NCBI GenBank assembly: GCA_910585505.1
Contig: CAJUFF010000005.1
Span: forward strand, 1-40,167
Source of the DNA: an uncultured Ruminiclostridium sp.
GTDB taxonomy: Bacteria; Bacillota; Clostridia; Oscillospirales; Ruminococcaceae
Direction of reading: 5' to 3'
Length of the DNA: 40,167 nucleotides
A model generated the notes under the pieces. It worked only from the letters and a program-made list of their open reading frames with translations, did no database searches and had not been told where the DNA came from. The position numbers were made by a program, and so were the translations under genes. Numbering within the stretch: the stretch's first letter is position 1; each line of letters starts with the position of its first letter. This document shows positions 1 through 7,817 of the stretch, in pieces.

Positions 1-103
1 GCGTCAAAAAGCCTCGTCAAACGACGGTTTGACGAGGCTTTTTCCTTGAAGCAAACCATTTTGGGTCAAAAACCTGTCATTTCCTCTATTTTCAAACAAG
101 CCC
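1..103. repeat. MITE-like element A, copy 1 (cut by window edge)
   Basis: This stretch is clearly similar, in inverted orientation, to 36704-36862. It ends in the same terminal repeat (TTTTCAAACAAGCCC at 89-103). It contains a perfect 17-bp inverted repeat with a 4-nt loop (6-22 and 27-43). Roughly the first third of the element lies outside the window. There is no coding sequence. The internal hairpin with flanking A and T runs could also work as a bidirectional terminator. Confidence 0.7.
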
Positions 104-104
104 C

Positions 105-150
105 AATTCCCGATCGATAACAAAATTTGTCTATATTATGATCGGGAATT
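105..150. repeat. Small palindromic repeat B, copy 1
   Basis: An 11-bp perfect inverted repeat (AATTCCCGATC at 105-115, GATCGGGAATT at 140-150) encloses a 24-nt AT-rich loop. The whole unit matches the reverse complement of 36996-37042 at about 43 of 47 positions, so it is a dispersed repeat and not a chance hairpin. It directly abuts element A. No open frame is present. Confidence 0.75.
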
Positions 151-171
151 AGCATTACACCCGAGGCACTG

Positions 172-212
172 TTAACCAATTAAAAACCATTTTTCCAATT
201 TTAATTGGTTAA
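172..212. repeat. 14-bp perfect inverted repeat
   Basis: TTAACCAATTAAAA (172-185) and its reverse complement (199-212) flank a 13-nt loop. It is one of four consecutive palindromes downstream of the carboxypeptidase gene. It is AT-rich and has no strong T tract on either side, so a repeat or protein-binding role is as likely as termination. Confidence 0.6.
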
Positions 213-228
213 AAGTATAAATAACCGC

Positions 229-332
229 AAAAAAAAGTGGGCGAAGCCTCCGCTTTGGGTATAGGAAAACAACTTTAATTCTGTAAATAAAGTTTCGCTT
301 TCTTTATCCAAAGCAACGGCCTCGCTCTTTTT
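229..332. terminator. Probable bidirectional terminator below vanY-type gene
   Basis: A long imperfect inverted repeat (about 239-277 against 288-327) is bounded by A8 at 229-236 and T5 at 328-332, so either strand gives a hairpin followed by U residues. For the minus strand it lies about 35 bp past the stop of the carboxypeptidase gene and probably ends that transcript. Its length and mismatches also resemble a degenerate mobile palindrome. Confidence 0.5.
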
Positions 333-361
333 AACGAAGACGCATATTTATTTTGATTCGC

Positions 362-1495
362 TTACGGATTACCGCAAACGTCATAATTCGACGTGAAGCC
401 GTAATATTCCTCCAGCGAAAGACCGGATTCGGTTATGATTTTCGCTTTCTTTTTTCCGATATACCTAACGTGCCATGGCTCATAGACATATCCAGTGTAC
501 ATTTCCTTATCTTTTGGATAGCGTATAATGAAGCCAAACTCGGCGCAATGCTCCGCAAGCCATATTCCCTCGCGTGTATCGGCAAAGCTTTGATCCAAAG
601 AATTCAAGTCAAAGGTATAACCGGTCTGATGATCGGAATGTCCCGCTCTTGAGGAATATGTATCCGCTTTTTCCGTGCCGTCGCGGTCAGCCCAGCCTGA
701 GTACACTGTTTTCTGAGTATAATATGAACGATAACCCGACACTATGTAAAGCGACAGCCCCTCCGCCGCCGCGGCATTCTGCATTTCAGCTAGCGCGTCG
801 GCCGCCTCTTTTTTTACTCCGGGATCATAATCGGCGGGAAGATTATAGGTTTTATTGGCTATCATTATTCCGTCTACATAGGTGATACCGTTTATTCTTT
901 CGATCACATAGCCGTTTTCGGTTAAAGAAGTATAATCCGCACCGTTTTCTGAGCTATAAACGGTCTCGCTTTCCGACAGGTAATCTGCGTGTATATAGGA
1001 TCCGTCCTTCAGCTTGTAATAATCCGTGTCGGTTTTCGCAATTACGGCGACTTTTTCGTTCAGTGAGTATTGTCTTACCCTTTCGCTGCCCTGTATCGCA
1101 ATTATTCTTGAGCAAATATGATCGGTGTTTACGTAAAGTTCACCGATTATTTCCGTTTCAATCCATTGAGGCGAATTATCCGGATTGCACGTATTCTCGG
1201 AAGAGCCTTCGACTCGGGAATTACTTTCGGTAAATGTCTCGTTTTCTTCGGTAAAACCCGGAATATCGGAAGAATTTAAAGCGTCGGATGCGGCGCTTAC
1301 CGTTTTGGTTTCGGTGGGAAATTCCGGTGTGGTTACAGGCTCGGAAACAATTTCCTGCGGTTTCGACGTATTTATCACCGCGACGGATTCGTCATCGTTT
1401 TTTATCGTACCGATTTCGCCTATTTCGCCGCAGCCGGAAAAATGCACCGCAGATGCAATCAAAATAGGTATTAAAATTGCTTTTCTTTTTTTCAT
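362..1495 (-). CDS. VanY-type D-alanyl-D-alanine carboxypeptidase lipoprotein
   Basis: The 377-residue protein starts with a lysine-rich n-region, a short hydrophobic segment and a lipobox-like FSGC, so Cys22 is the likely lipidated residue on the outer face of the membrane. A Ser/Thr/Glu-rich linker follows, then a region around residues 115-180 that may be an SH3-like wall-binding domain, then a VanY/peptidase M15 domain. The zinc site is visible as S287-D-H289-Q-T-G-x-x-x-D296 and E-P-W-H342. Proteins of this family remove the terminal D-Ala from peptidoglycan stem peptides. It follows cheD on the same strand after a repeat-filled gap and need not be a motility gene. The ATG lacks an obvious Shine-Dalgarno sequence. 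Confidence 0.85.
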   Translation of the reverse strand: MKKRKAILIPILIASAVHFSGCGEIGEIGTIKNDDESVAVINTSKPQEIVSEPVTTPEFPTETKTVSAASDALNSSDIPGFTEENETFTESNSRVEGSSENTCNPDNSPQWIETEIIGELYVNTDHICSRIIAIQGSERVRQYSLNEKVAVIAKTDTDYYKLKDGSYIHADYLSESETVYSSENGADYTSLTENGYVIERINGITYVDGIMIANKTYNLPADYDPGVKKEAADALAEMQNAAAAEGLSLYIVSGYRSYYTQKTVYSGWADRDGTEKADTYSSRAGHSDHQTGYTFDLNSLDQSFADTREGIWLAEHCAEFGFIIRYPKDKEMYTGYVYEPWHVRYIGKKKAKIITESGLSLEEYYGFTSNYDVCGNP

Positions 1496-1546
1496 GTTTC
1501 AAAAACGGCAAGCCGTGTAACTGCTGCCGGATGTCCCCCTCCTCTT

Positions 1547-1632
1547 ATACTAATCCCTTTCAAAGCTGCGGTATTAGTGTTTCGGATGCAATCTTTAATC
1601 AAGTCTACAACTTGATTAAAGATTGGTATTAG
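1547..1632. repeat. Tandem palindromes between cheD and vanY-type gene
   Basis: Two hairpins follow one another: ACTAAT/ATTAGT arms at 1549-1554 and 1573-1578, then a perfect 16-bp inverted repeat (1589-1604 and 1610-1625) with a 5-nt loop, followed by GGTATTAG. The ends resemble those of the palindrome at 25332-25391 and of repeat B (TATACTAAT / ATTAGTAT). It may be a dispersed repeat that also separates the two transcripts. Confidence 0.55.
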
Positions 1633-1786
1633 AAATCAGGTTCCTGCTCGCGATTCGGTAAGGAATAAAAATCCACTATAAACCTCAGGATTGCTTTGCA
1701 ATTCCGGCAGCTTGTTTAAGCTGCGCTTAAAATACCGTCCGATTAAAAATCAGATAAGGGGACGGTTGATTCGGTCAATACTTACT

Positions 1787-2266
1787 TTAAAGTATATTGA
1801 CGCCCTTAACCGTTGACTTTATGACAACTTTTCCGTCCGCGCCGTAAAAATATACGGTTCGACCGTAGTTAAGACCGGTATCCGACGCAATTATCGGTAT
1901 CTTAAGCTTTGCCAGTGCTTGTTTTACGGCAGCCACATTCCTTTCGCCTATATTAAACTGTTCGCTTCTTGCCGCAAACATCAGTGCGCCGCCTGCAATC
2001 TTCGCCTGTAAACGGCGGGGATCGGCGCCCATCTTTACCATTTCCGCCACCATATCGGGTATGGCGGTATCGGCGAACTTCATTCTGTTTACATCTCTTC
2101 CGCTTAAAGAGCTGCTGTCGGGAAGCATAATATGAGATAATCCCGCAACACCCGCTTTGGAATCGAAAATGCAAGAACCTACACATGAACCTAAAGCATA
2201 CGTTATAAGCACATCCGGTGGTCTGCATACCTTCCAGTCGGATATGCCGATTGTAATATTGCTCAT
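1787..2266 (-). CDS. cheD: Chemoreceptor glutamine deamidase CheD
   Basis: The 159-residue protein has the CheD fold signature: GSCVGSC with the presumed catalytic Cys28, His45 in SHIMLP, and Thr22. These match the Cys/His/Thr triad described for Thermotoga CheD. In Bacillus-type chemotaxis CheD deamidates receptor glutamines and also binds CheC and raises its phosphatase activity. Here it directly follows cheC, as expected. The ATG has an AAAGGA ribosome site about 11 nt upstream. No receptor, cheA or cheW is in the window, so its partners are encoded elsewhere. Confidence 0.93.
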   Translation of the reverse strand: MSNITIGISDWKVCRPPDVLITYALGSCVGSCIFDSKAGVAGLSHIMLPDSSSLSGRDVNRMKFADTAIPDMVAEMVKMGADPRRLQAKIAGGALMFAARSEQFNIGERNVAAVKQALAKLKIPIIASDTGLNYGRTVYFYGADGKVVIKSTVKGVNIL

Positions 2267-2454
2267 ACTATTGATATTTCCTTTCCTCTTGGAACTTCCG
2301 CGCCGCTTATATATTTTTTTCGGGCGGAAAAGCAGGAATAGGTTATCTCTCTTAAAACAGCCTTTCCGGTTTCGGAAGCTTATTTTACGGGAGCAAGAGA
2401 CTGTGCGCAGTCACAATTTTCTTGACAACCGCGCTAATCACTATGAGAAAATGC

Positions 2455-3078
2455 TTATACCTCTATTCCTAACTTGGTCATAATTGTTCCCAAAGAATCA
2501 ATTGTCGGGATAAGAAATACCTCGGCATTCATAGTCTGACCGTCTATGATCAAATTTTTGTCTATATAAAGTATTTTATCACCTACTTCGCCGAATTCGA
2601 TAACGGGAACGCTCATAAGCGCACCCGCCATATCTACCTGAAAACAAGGCGAAGCCAATTTTACGTCAATTCCCGTAAGCTGCCCAATGGCTGAAACATA
2701 TGTACCGCAGATTATATTGCCCACCTCAGACAGAGCGGAAACTACGGTTTCGTCCATATCTATCAGCCCGTGAACCTCTTGGTTAAAAAATACTTTTATA
2801 ATGGTATTTACAAAATTCTTATCCATAAGAATAAGAATCATTCCCTCGATACCTCCAACCATCCTGGACATTACGCCCGCAACCACACGTTCGGCACCTC
2901 CCGAAAGATTTGTTGCCTCCTGGAAAGGAACTATACTTATATTGGGCATCTGTATTTGGACATTTTTATTGATAAGGGTGGAAAGAGCAGCGGCAGCATT
3001 GCCGGAACCTATGTTTCCCACCTCCTTGAGCACGTCAAGATGAATGTCGGTCAAGTCCTCATATTTGCTGAGAGCCAT
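2455..3078 (-). CDS. cheC: CheY-P phosphatase CheC
   Basis: The 207-residue protein carries two copies of the CheC/FliY/CheX phosphatase motif D/S-x3-E-x2-N-x22-P. The first is D15/E19/N22/P45 and the second lies in SALSEVGN followed by the conserved proline 23 residues later. Both sites are intact, so it should dephosphorylate CheY-P in the cytoplasm. It stands between flgG and cheD on the same strand. The start ATG is preceded by GAGGTG at a 7-nt spacing. Its length is normal for CheC. Confidence 0.93.
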   Translation of the reverse strand: MALSKYEDLTDIHLDVLKEVGNIGSGNAAAALSTLINKNVQIQMPNISIVPFQEATNLSGGAERVVAGVMSRMVGGIEGMILILMDKNFVNTIIKVFFNQEVHGLIDMDETVVSALSEVGNIICGTYVSAIGQLTGIDVKLASPCFQVDMAGALMSVPVIEFGEVGDKILYIDKNLIIDGQTMNAEVFLIPTIDSLGTIMTKLGIEV

Positions 3079-3222
3079 AATTCAGCACCTCTTTTCTTTT
3101 ACGGCCATGCAGCCGTATGCTATAACCACAATGTTCCCACAGAAAATTACTCTTAATTTCCGTTTATACCGGAACGATTTATATGGTGTAATAATTCTCA
3201 AAATTATAAGGGAAGTAAATAA

Positions 3223-3969
3223 TTACCTTAAATTATTTGCTATCTGCTGCATTTCGTCGGCTGTCTGAACAATTTTGGCGTTAAGCTGATAGCTTCTCTG
3301 GGAAACGATCATATTTACCATTTCCTGTGCGATATCAACGGACGAACGTTCCAGATAGTACTGAAGTTTATCCGCTTCAAGGTCTGCTTCCGGAGCACCC
3401 GAACGATCGGTTACAAGAAAGTGGTTGCCGTCGGCCTGAGCCAATCCCCATTTATTGGGAACCGTGAATACACCGATCATTTCGGTGAGCGCGGGGTAAT
3501 CAATTTCGGTGGTCGCCGTATCGTTTTCCCCTTCCGTCTCCGCTACAAACGGAACCGTTATGTGATTTCCCTCATAGTCAAGGACAAAGTCGCCGCCGGC
3601 GTTAACCAGCTCCCAGTGATCTCCCACATTGGTTATCTGAAAAGCGCCGTCTCGGGTAAGGTAATCTCTACCCTCGGAATCCCTCACCATAAAGAATCCG
3701 TCATTGGGAAGGGCATAATCCAAAGGCTGTCCGTAATCGGTAAATCCGCCTATATCCCACTGAAAATCGGTCTTATTCATATACTGGCCGTGACCTGTGT
3801 CCCATTCGGGCTCGGTGGCTCTCTGCTCGGTATAGATACAATCGGCGAAGCTCGGACGAAGCGCCTTATAGCCTACGGTGTTAACGTTGGCTATATTGTT
3901 GGCGGTTACATTCATTCCGCCCTGCTGAGCGATCATGCCGGTAGCCGCGGAGTAAAAAGCTATGTTCAT
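3223..3969 (-). CDS. flgG: Flagellar rod protein FlgG-like
   Basis: A flagellar rod/hook family protein of 248 residues. The N-terminal flg_bb_rod motif (ANNIANVNTVGYK) and a C-terminal helix ending in ADEMQQIANNLR are the usual axial-assembly ends. I place the start at the ATG at 3969 (MNIAFYSAATGM). The ATG three codons earlier directly abuts the AAAGGA ribosome site, whereas this one is 9 nt from it. FlgG builds the distal rod through the cell wall. The paralogue directly upstream is flgF-like, and assignment between the two rests on order and length only. Confidence 0.85.
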   Translation of the reverse strand: MNIAFYSAATGMIAQQGGMNVTANNIANVNTVGYKALRPSFADCIYTEQRATEPEWDTGHGQYMNKTDFQWDIGGFTDYGQPLDYALPNDGFFMVRDSEGRDYLTRDGAFQITNVGDHWELVNAGGDFVLDYEGNHITVPFVAETEGENDTATTEIDYPALTEMIGVFTVPNKWGLAQADGNHFLVTDRSGAPEADLEADKLQYYLERSSVDIAQEMVNMIVSQRSYQLNAKIVQTADEMQQIANNLR

Positions 3970-4028
3970 ACTTATCATTCCTTTCCGGAGAATATTGCGT
4001 TTTTATCATTTTTAATTTTATCGGTTTT

Positions 4029-4071
4029 TAAGGCAATACCGCGAGCGCGGTCTTTGTGCGGTGTTGCCTTA
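4029..4071. repeat. MITE-like element C, internally deleted copy
   Basis: A 39-bp unit (4031-4069) flanked by TA on both sides. Its last 24 bases are nearly identical to the right end of the 174-bp element at 32057-32230 and its first 10 match the left end with one change. It seems to be a shortened derivative. The last codon of flgF lies at the element border: the stop TAA is made of the flanking TA plus the first A of the element. Confidence 0.7.
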
Positions 4072-4815
4072 TAGCTCGGCAATCTTTACCGCCTGCTGGT
4101 TTATGCTGTCGAAGCCTCTTAGGATACGGCTTGCCGCCTCGTACATTCTGTGCGCTTCCATAGCCTGCGTCATTTCCTTTACGGTATCGACGTTTGATTT
4201 CTCATACGCCTTCTGAATTACGGCAAACTCCTCGTCGGCAGGTATCTCCACTGGATCGCCCTCGTAAAGAAAAAGACTGTCGCCCTCTTTATGTACATCC
4301 GCATCGGGGGGGATATAAGTTAGCAGAAGCGTATCTATGATTTCCTGATTTTCGTTTCTGATAACACCGCGCTCATCTATGGTAAAAGCGTCGCTGCCTA
4401 TGTAAATATCGCCGTTTTCGCCCTGCACCCTTCCCGCACCGTCAAGCCAAAGATAGCCTTCGTTGTCCAGTCCCCACTGTCCGTTTCTGGTCTGGAATAC
4501 TCTTCCGTTTTCCTTGCCGTAGCTTACGTTAAAGTACATATTGCCGTACATAGCCACATCAAACGGACTGTCGCTGTACTCAAAGCCGCTTTGCTCAAGA
4601 TTTGTCTTTGAGGTGTCCACATATGTCTGGTAGCTCATACCGGAGGTTTCGGTTCTCTTGTTCACAAGAAAGAGCTGTTCCTGAAAGGTGTTTAAAACTA
4701 TCTCGTCCTTGCGGTAGCCTGCGGTATTTATATTGGACACGTTGTTGGAGATGGCGTCCAATATGCGCTGTTGATTAAGCATCGCCTGGGCGGCGGTATA
4801 ATAGCCTCTGTTCAT
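4069..4815 (-). CDS. flgF: Flagellar rod protein FlgF-like
   Basis: A 248-residue paralogue of the next gene, with the rod-protein N-terminus (AISNNVSNINTAGYRK) and a C-terminal helix containing VKEMTQAMEAHRMYEAASRIL. It is exported by the flagellar type III system and assembles in the proximal rod. The ATG has AAAGGA six bases upstream, and the gene lies 14 bp after the sigma factor gene, so the two are surely cotranscribed. The stop codon is contributed by a mobile repeat, but the C-terminal helix looks complete. flgF versus flgG naming is by position. Confidence 0.82.
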   Translation of the reverse strand: MNRGYYTAAQAMLNQQRILDAISNNVSNINTAGYRKDEIVLNTFQEQLFLVNKRTETSGMSYQTYVDTSKTNLEQSGFEYSDSPFDVAMYGNMYFNVSYGKENGRVFQTRNGQWGLDNEGYLWLDGAGRVQGENGDIYIGSDAFTIDERGVIRNENQEIIDTLLLTYIPPDADVHKEGDSLFLYEGDPVEIPADEEFAVIQKAYEKSNVDTVKEMTQAMEAHRMYEAASRILRGFDSINQQAVKIAEL

Positions 4816-4829
4816 ACTTTATCCTTTCT

Positions 4830-5582
4830 TTAATTATCCATATAATCCTGTAGCTTTCTTTTAAGCAACAGCATTGATTTTGAATGTATCTGGCACACTC
4901 TGGATGCGGTTATTCCCAATACCTTCGCTATATCGCTGAATTTCAGACGTTCATAATAATAAAGTGAAATAACCTGTTTTTCCTTAGGCTTTAGCTCATC
5001 TATCGCAACAGCCAGAACCTGACGCAGCTCTTTTTCATAAAGGGGTTGATCTGCCGTATCGCCAACATTGTTTTGACAGTTTGTGTCAAAATTATCCTCG
5101 TAAAGAAGTTCTTCAAAGGAAAGGGTAGTTGACTCCGCAAGATTTGCCATTCCTTTAAGCAGCTTTTCTTTTGGTATACCCAAATGATCCGCCAATTCCT
5201 GATTTGTAGGTGAACGACCCAAGGCGGAATACAACTCGTTATAGGCCGCGTCCAGATTTTTCCCGAAATGCCTCACGGGACGGGGAACCCAGTCCTGTGA
5301 CCGTACGAAGTCGATAATCTGTCCCTTGATAAGTATGGCGGCGTATGTTTCAAACTTTACGCCTTTTTGCAGGTCGTAGGTTTCCACCGCCTTAATAAGC
5401 GCGATTACCCCCTCGTTGACTATATCGTCAACTTCCGCGTATTTGTCATAAGCGCCCCTTGTGGATATGGCAACGTATTTTACGAGATCCATATATCTCA
5501 GGACAATGTCGTTTCTTAAGCCGATGTCTTTCGTCTGTCTGTATTGCTCAAAAAGCGCAAGCTGAGCTTGTGTTTCCGCCAT
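4830..5582 (-). CDS. fliA: RNA polymerase sigma factor, FliA/SigD (sigma-28) family
   Basis: The 250-residue protein has region 2 (RYMDLVKYVAIS, YAEVDDIVNEG, KFETYAAILIKGQIIDFVR), region 3 (RSPTNQELADHLG) and region 4 (LKPKEKQVISLYYYE with the helix-turn-helix around KVLGITASRVCQIH). The WVPRPVR segment after region 2 is typical of the FliA/WhiG group. In flagellated Bacillota this factor transcribes late motility genes such as flagellin. No anti-sigma factor FlgM gene is present here. I see no clear sigma-28 promoter ahead of a gene in the window, as expected if its targets lie elsewhere. A WhiG-like role is less likely given the context. Confidence 0.92.
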   Translation of the reverse strand: MAETQAQLALFEQYRQTKDIGLRNDIVLRYMDLVKYVAISTRGAYDKYAEVDDIVNEGVIALIKAVETYDLQKGVKFETYAAILIKGQIIDFVRSQDWVPRPVRHFGKNLDAAYNELYSALGRSPTNQELADHLGIPKEKLLKGMANLAESTTLSFEELLYEDNFDTNCQNNVGDTADQPLYEKELRQVLAVAIDELKPKEKQVISLYYYERLKFSDIAKVLGITASRVCQIHSKSMLLLKRKLQDYMDN

Positions 5583-5623
5583 ACCGTACCGTCCCTTTCT
5601 CGTTATACCGACAAATTACCGTA

Positions 5624-7708
5624 TCAGACCGTAATGTTTCCCACCGCCTGAATCTGGGTGCTGTTGTCTATCTCGCTGTAAGAAAGCACCGTAATGCCCG
5701 GCATAAACTGATCCAGAAGCTTCTTAAAATACACTCTCGTAAACGGAGACATAAGTATAACAATTGAGGGAAGAACGTCCTTCACCTTGTCGATCTCCGT
5801 ATTTGTGGAGGCGACTATCGCGTTTACTATTTCGGGATCGATTGAAAGCACGCTGCTTCCGCTGCCGCTTTTCTTTACTCCCTGGAGGATAATGTCCTCC
5901 ACCTTGGGATCCAAGGTTATTACTCTCAAGGAACCACCGTCCGCAAAGCGCCTTGTAATAGTACGCTTCAGTGACTGCCGCACATATTCCACGATTACCT
6001 CTATATCCTTCAGGTTGTTGGCGTGATCGCCGAGACATTCGAGAATGGTTTCCATATCCCTTATGGGAACGCCCTCACGCAGGAGCATACAAAGCACCTT
6101 TTGCAGATAGCCGTAGGAGATTACGTTGGGCACCAGATCCTCCACGATAGTGGAATCGGTTTTCTTGACGTTTTCCACCATGGTGCGCACGTCCTGCCTG
6201 CTGAGTATCTCGGAACAGTGAGCTTTTATAACCTCGGACAAGTGGGTTATCATAACGGAAACCGGATCGATCAAAGTGTAACCGGCGATATCCGCCATAA
6301 CCTTCTTGTCCTCGCTTATCCATTTCGCGGGGATTCCGAAAGCGGGCTCTATGGTGTCTATACCTTCAACCGGACGGGTAACCTCGCCGTTGTCCAGCGC
6401 AAGAAGGTGATCCACAAGTATTTCTCCCCTCGCCACTTCTTCGCCCTTTATTTTGATTATATATTGATTGGGATTTATTTCGGGGTTGTTTCTCATTCGG
6501 ACAGAGGGTATTACCATACCCATTTCCACCGCGAACTGTTTTCGGAAGAGAACCACGCGGTCAATAAAGTTTCCGCCGCTTTTTTCGTCCACCAGATGCA
6601 GCAGACTGTATCCGAATTCCATTTCTATTTGCTCAACATTCAGAAGCTTGAATACGTTGTCTATATCGCGGTAGTAATTGCTGTCGCCCTGAGCGTTGGC
6701 CGCCTTTATCTCTTCAAGGCGCTTCTGCTCTTCCGCCTCTGCCACGGCAACCGCCTCTTTTTTTCTCGAACGGGATATCATTGCGCCCGCGAAAATCAAA
6801 GCCGATCCCAATATGAAAAGTATAGGCTTAGGGAAGCCGGGTATGAGCATGAGCACTATGCAGACTCCGCCGGTAATGAACATTACGGTGGAATTTCTTG
6901 TAAACTGAATCTTTACGTCCTCGTTAAAGCTTCCGGTAGAAGCGGATCGGGTTACGACCATACCTGTGGCAACCGAGATAAGCAGGGCGGGAATCTGAGA
7001 ACAGAGACCGTCGCCTACCGTAGCCAGTGAATAGGTGGAGAGCACCGCGTTAAAATCGCCGCCGTTCATCATACCGATAACCGCGCCCGCAATAAGGTTT
7101 ACAAGAGCGGTAATTATCGAGATTATAGCGTCGCCCTTTACAAACTTTGTGGCACCGTCCATAGCTCCGAAGAAATCCGCTTCGCGCTGTACGTTGGCAC
7201 GCCTTATCTTGGCTTCCTCATCGGTTATGGCGCCGGTGTTAAGGTCGGCGTCTATCGCCATCTGTTTACCGGGCATGGCATCCAGAGTGAAACGCGCAGC
7301 AACCTCGCTGACACGTTCCGAACCCTTTGTAATTACCAGAAAGTTTACCAAAACTATGATTATGAAGATGATAAAGCCTACAATCGGGTCGCCGCCCATT
7401 ACGAAGTTACCGAAGGTCTCTATTACCGAACCGGCGTATCCGGTACTCAAAATACCTCTTGTGGTGGAGATATTGAGCGAAAGCCTGAAAACGGTGGTTA
7501 TAAGCAGGATGGTGGGGAAAGATGAAAACTCCAGCGCTTCCTTAATGTACATGGTCATAAGAAGGATTACCACAGAAAGGGAGATATTCACAAGCAGCAG
7601 GAAGTCCAGAAGCGCTCCCCCCATTACTTCGTTAAGGGGTATGATCAGGGCGAGGACGATAAATATTACAAATACGGCGAATACGTTGCCGGTTATTCTT
7701 TTGAGCAT
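5624..7708 (-). CDS. flhA: Flagellar export gate protein FlhA
   Basis: The 694-residue protein has the normal FlhA layout: about eight membrane segments in the first 310 residues, the FHIPEP signature region (RVSEVAARFTLDAMPGKQMA followed by AIDADLNTGAITDEEA), and a large cytoplasmic domain that forms the nonameric ring docking export chaperones. It belongs to the flagellar type III export gate with FlhB, FliP, FliQ and FliR, and couples proton flow to export. In most Bacillota flhF and flhG follow flhA. Here the sigma-28 gene comes next after 41 bp. Confidence 0.97.
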   Translation of the reverse strand: MLKRITGNVFAVFVIFIVLALIIPLNEVMGGALLDFLLLVNISLSVVILLMTMYIKEALEFSSFPTILLITTVFRLSLNISTTRGILSTGYAGSVIETFGNFVMGGDPIVGFIIFIIIVLVNFLVITKGSERVSEVAARFTLDAMPGKQMAIDADLNTGAITDEEAKIRRANVQREADFFGAMDGATKFVKGDAIISIITALVNLIAGAVIGMMNGGDFNAVLSTYSLATVGDGLCSQIPALLISVATGMVVTRSASTGSFNEDVKIQFTRNSTVMFITGGVCIVLMLIPGFPKPILFILGSALIFAGAMISRSRKKEAVAVAEAEEQKRLEEIKAANAQGDSNYYRDIDNVFKLLNVEQIEMEFGYSLLHLVDEKSGGNFIDRVVLFRKQFAVEMGMVIPSVRMRNNPEINPNQYIIKIKGEEVARGEILVDHLLALDNGEVTRPVEGIDTIEPAFGIPAKWISEDKKVMADIAGYTLIDPVSVMITHLSEVIKAHCSEILSRQDVRTMVENVKKTDSTIVEDLVPNVISYGYLQKVLCMLLREGVPIRDMETILECLGDHANNLKDIEVIVEYVRQSLKRTITRRFADGGSLRVITLDPKVEDIILQGVKKSGSGSSVLSIDPEIVNAIVASTNTEIDKVKDVLPSIVILMSPFTRVYFKKLLDQFMPGITVLSYSEIDNSTQIQAVGNITV

Positions 7709-7817
7709 TCTCCGTCCTCCATAATTTAGTGTTTACGTATATTATAAATCAGATGTTGTCGTTATTTATATCGTTTTCCCTCCGTTTGTCGGCATAAAAC
7801 CGCAAGCTGAACGGGAA

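Noticed and set aside
6023..7030. Long open frames on the plus strand inside flhA, and similar ones opposite fliI (24089-25177) and flgE (17723-18727)
   Set aside because: They are antisense to genes with clear family motifs, have no good ribosome sites, and their translations are rich in His, Tyr and Cys in the way of antisense reading.
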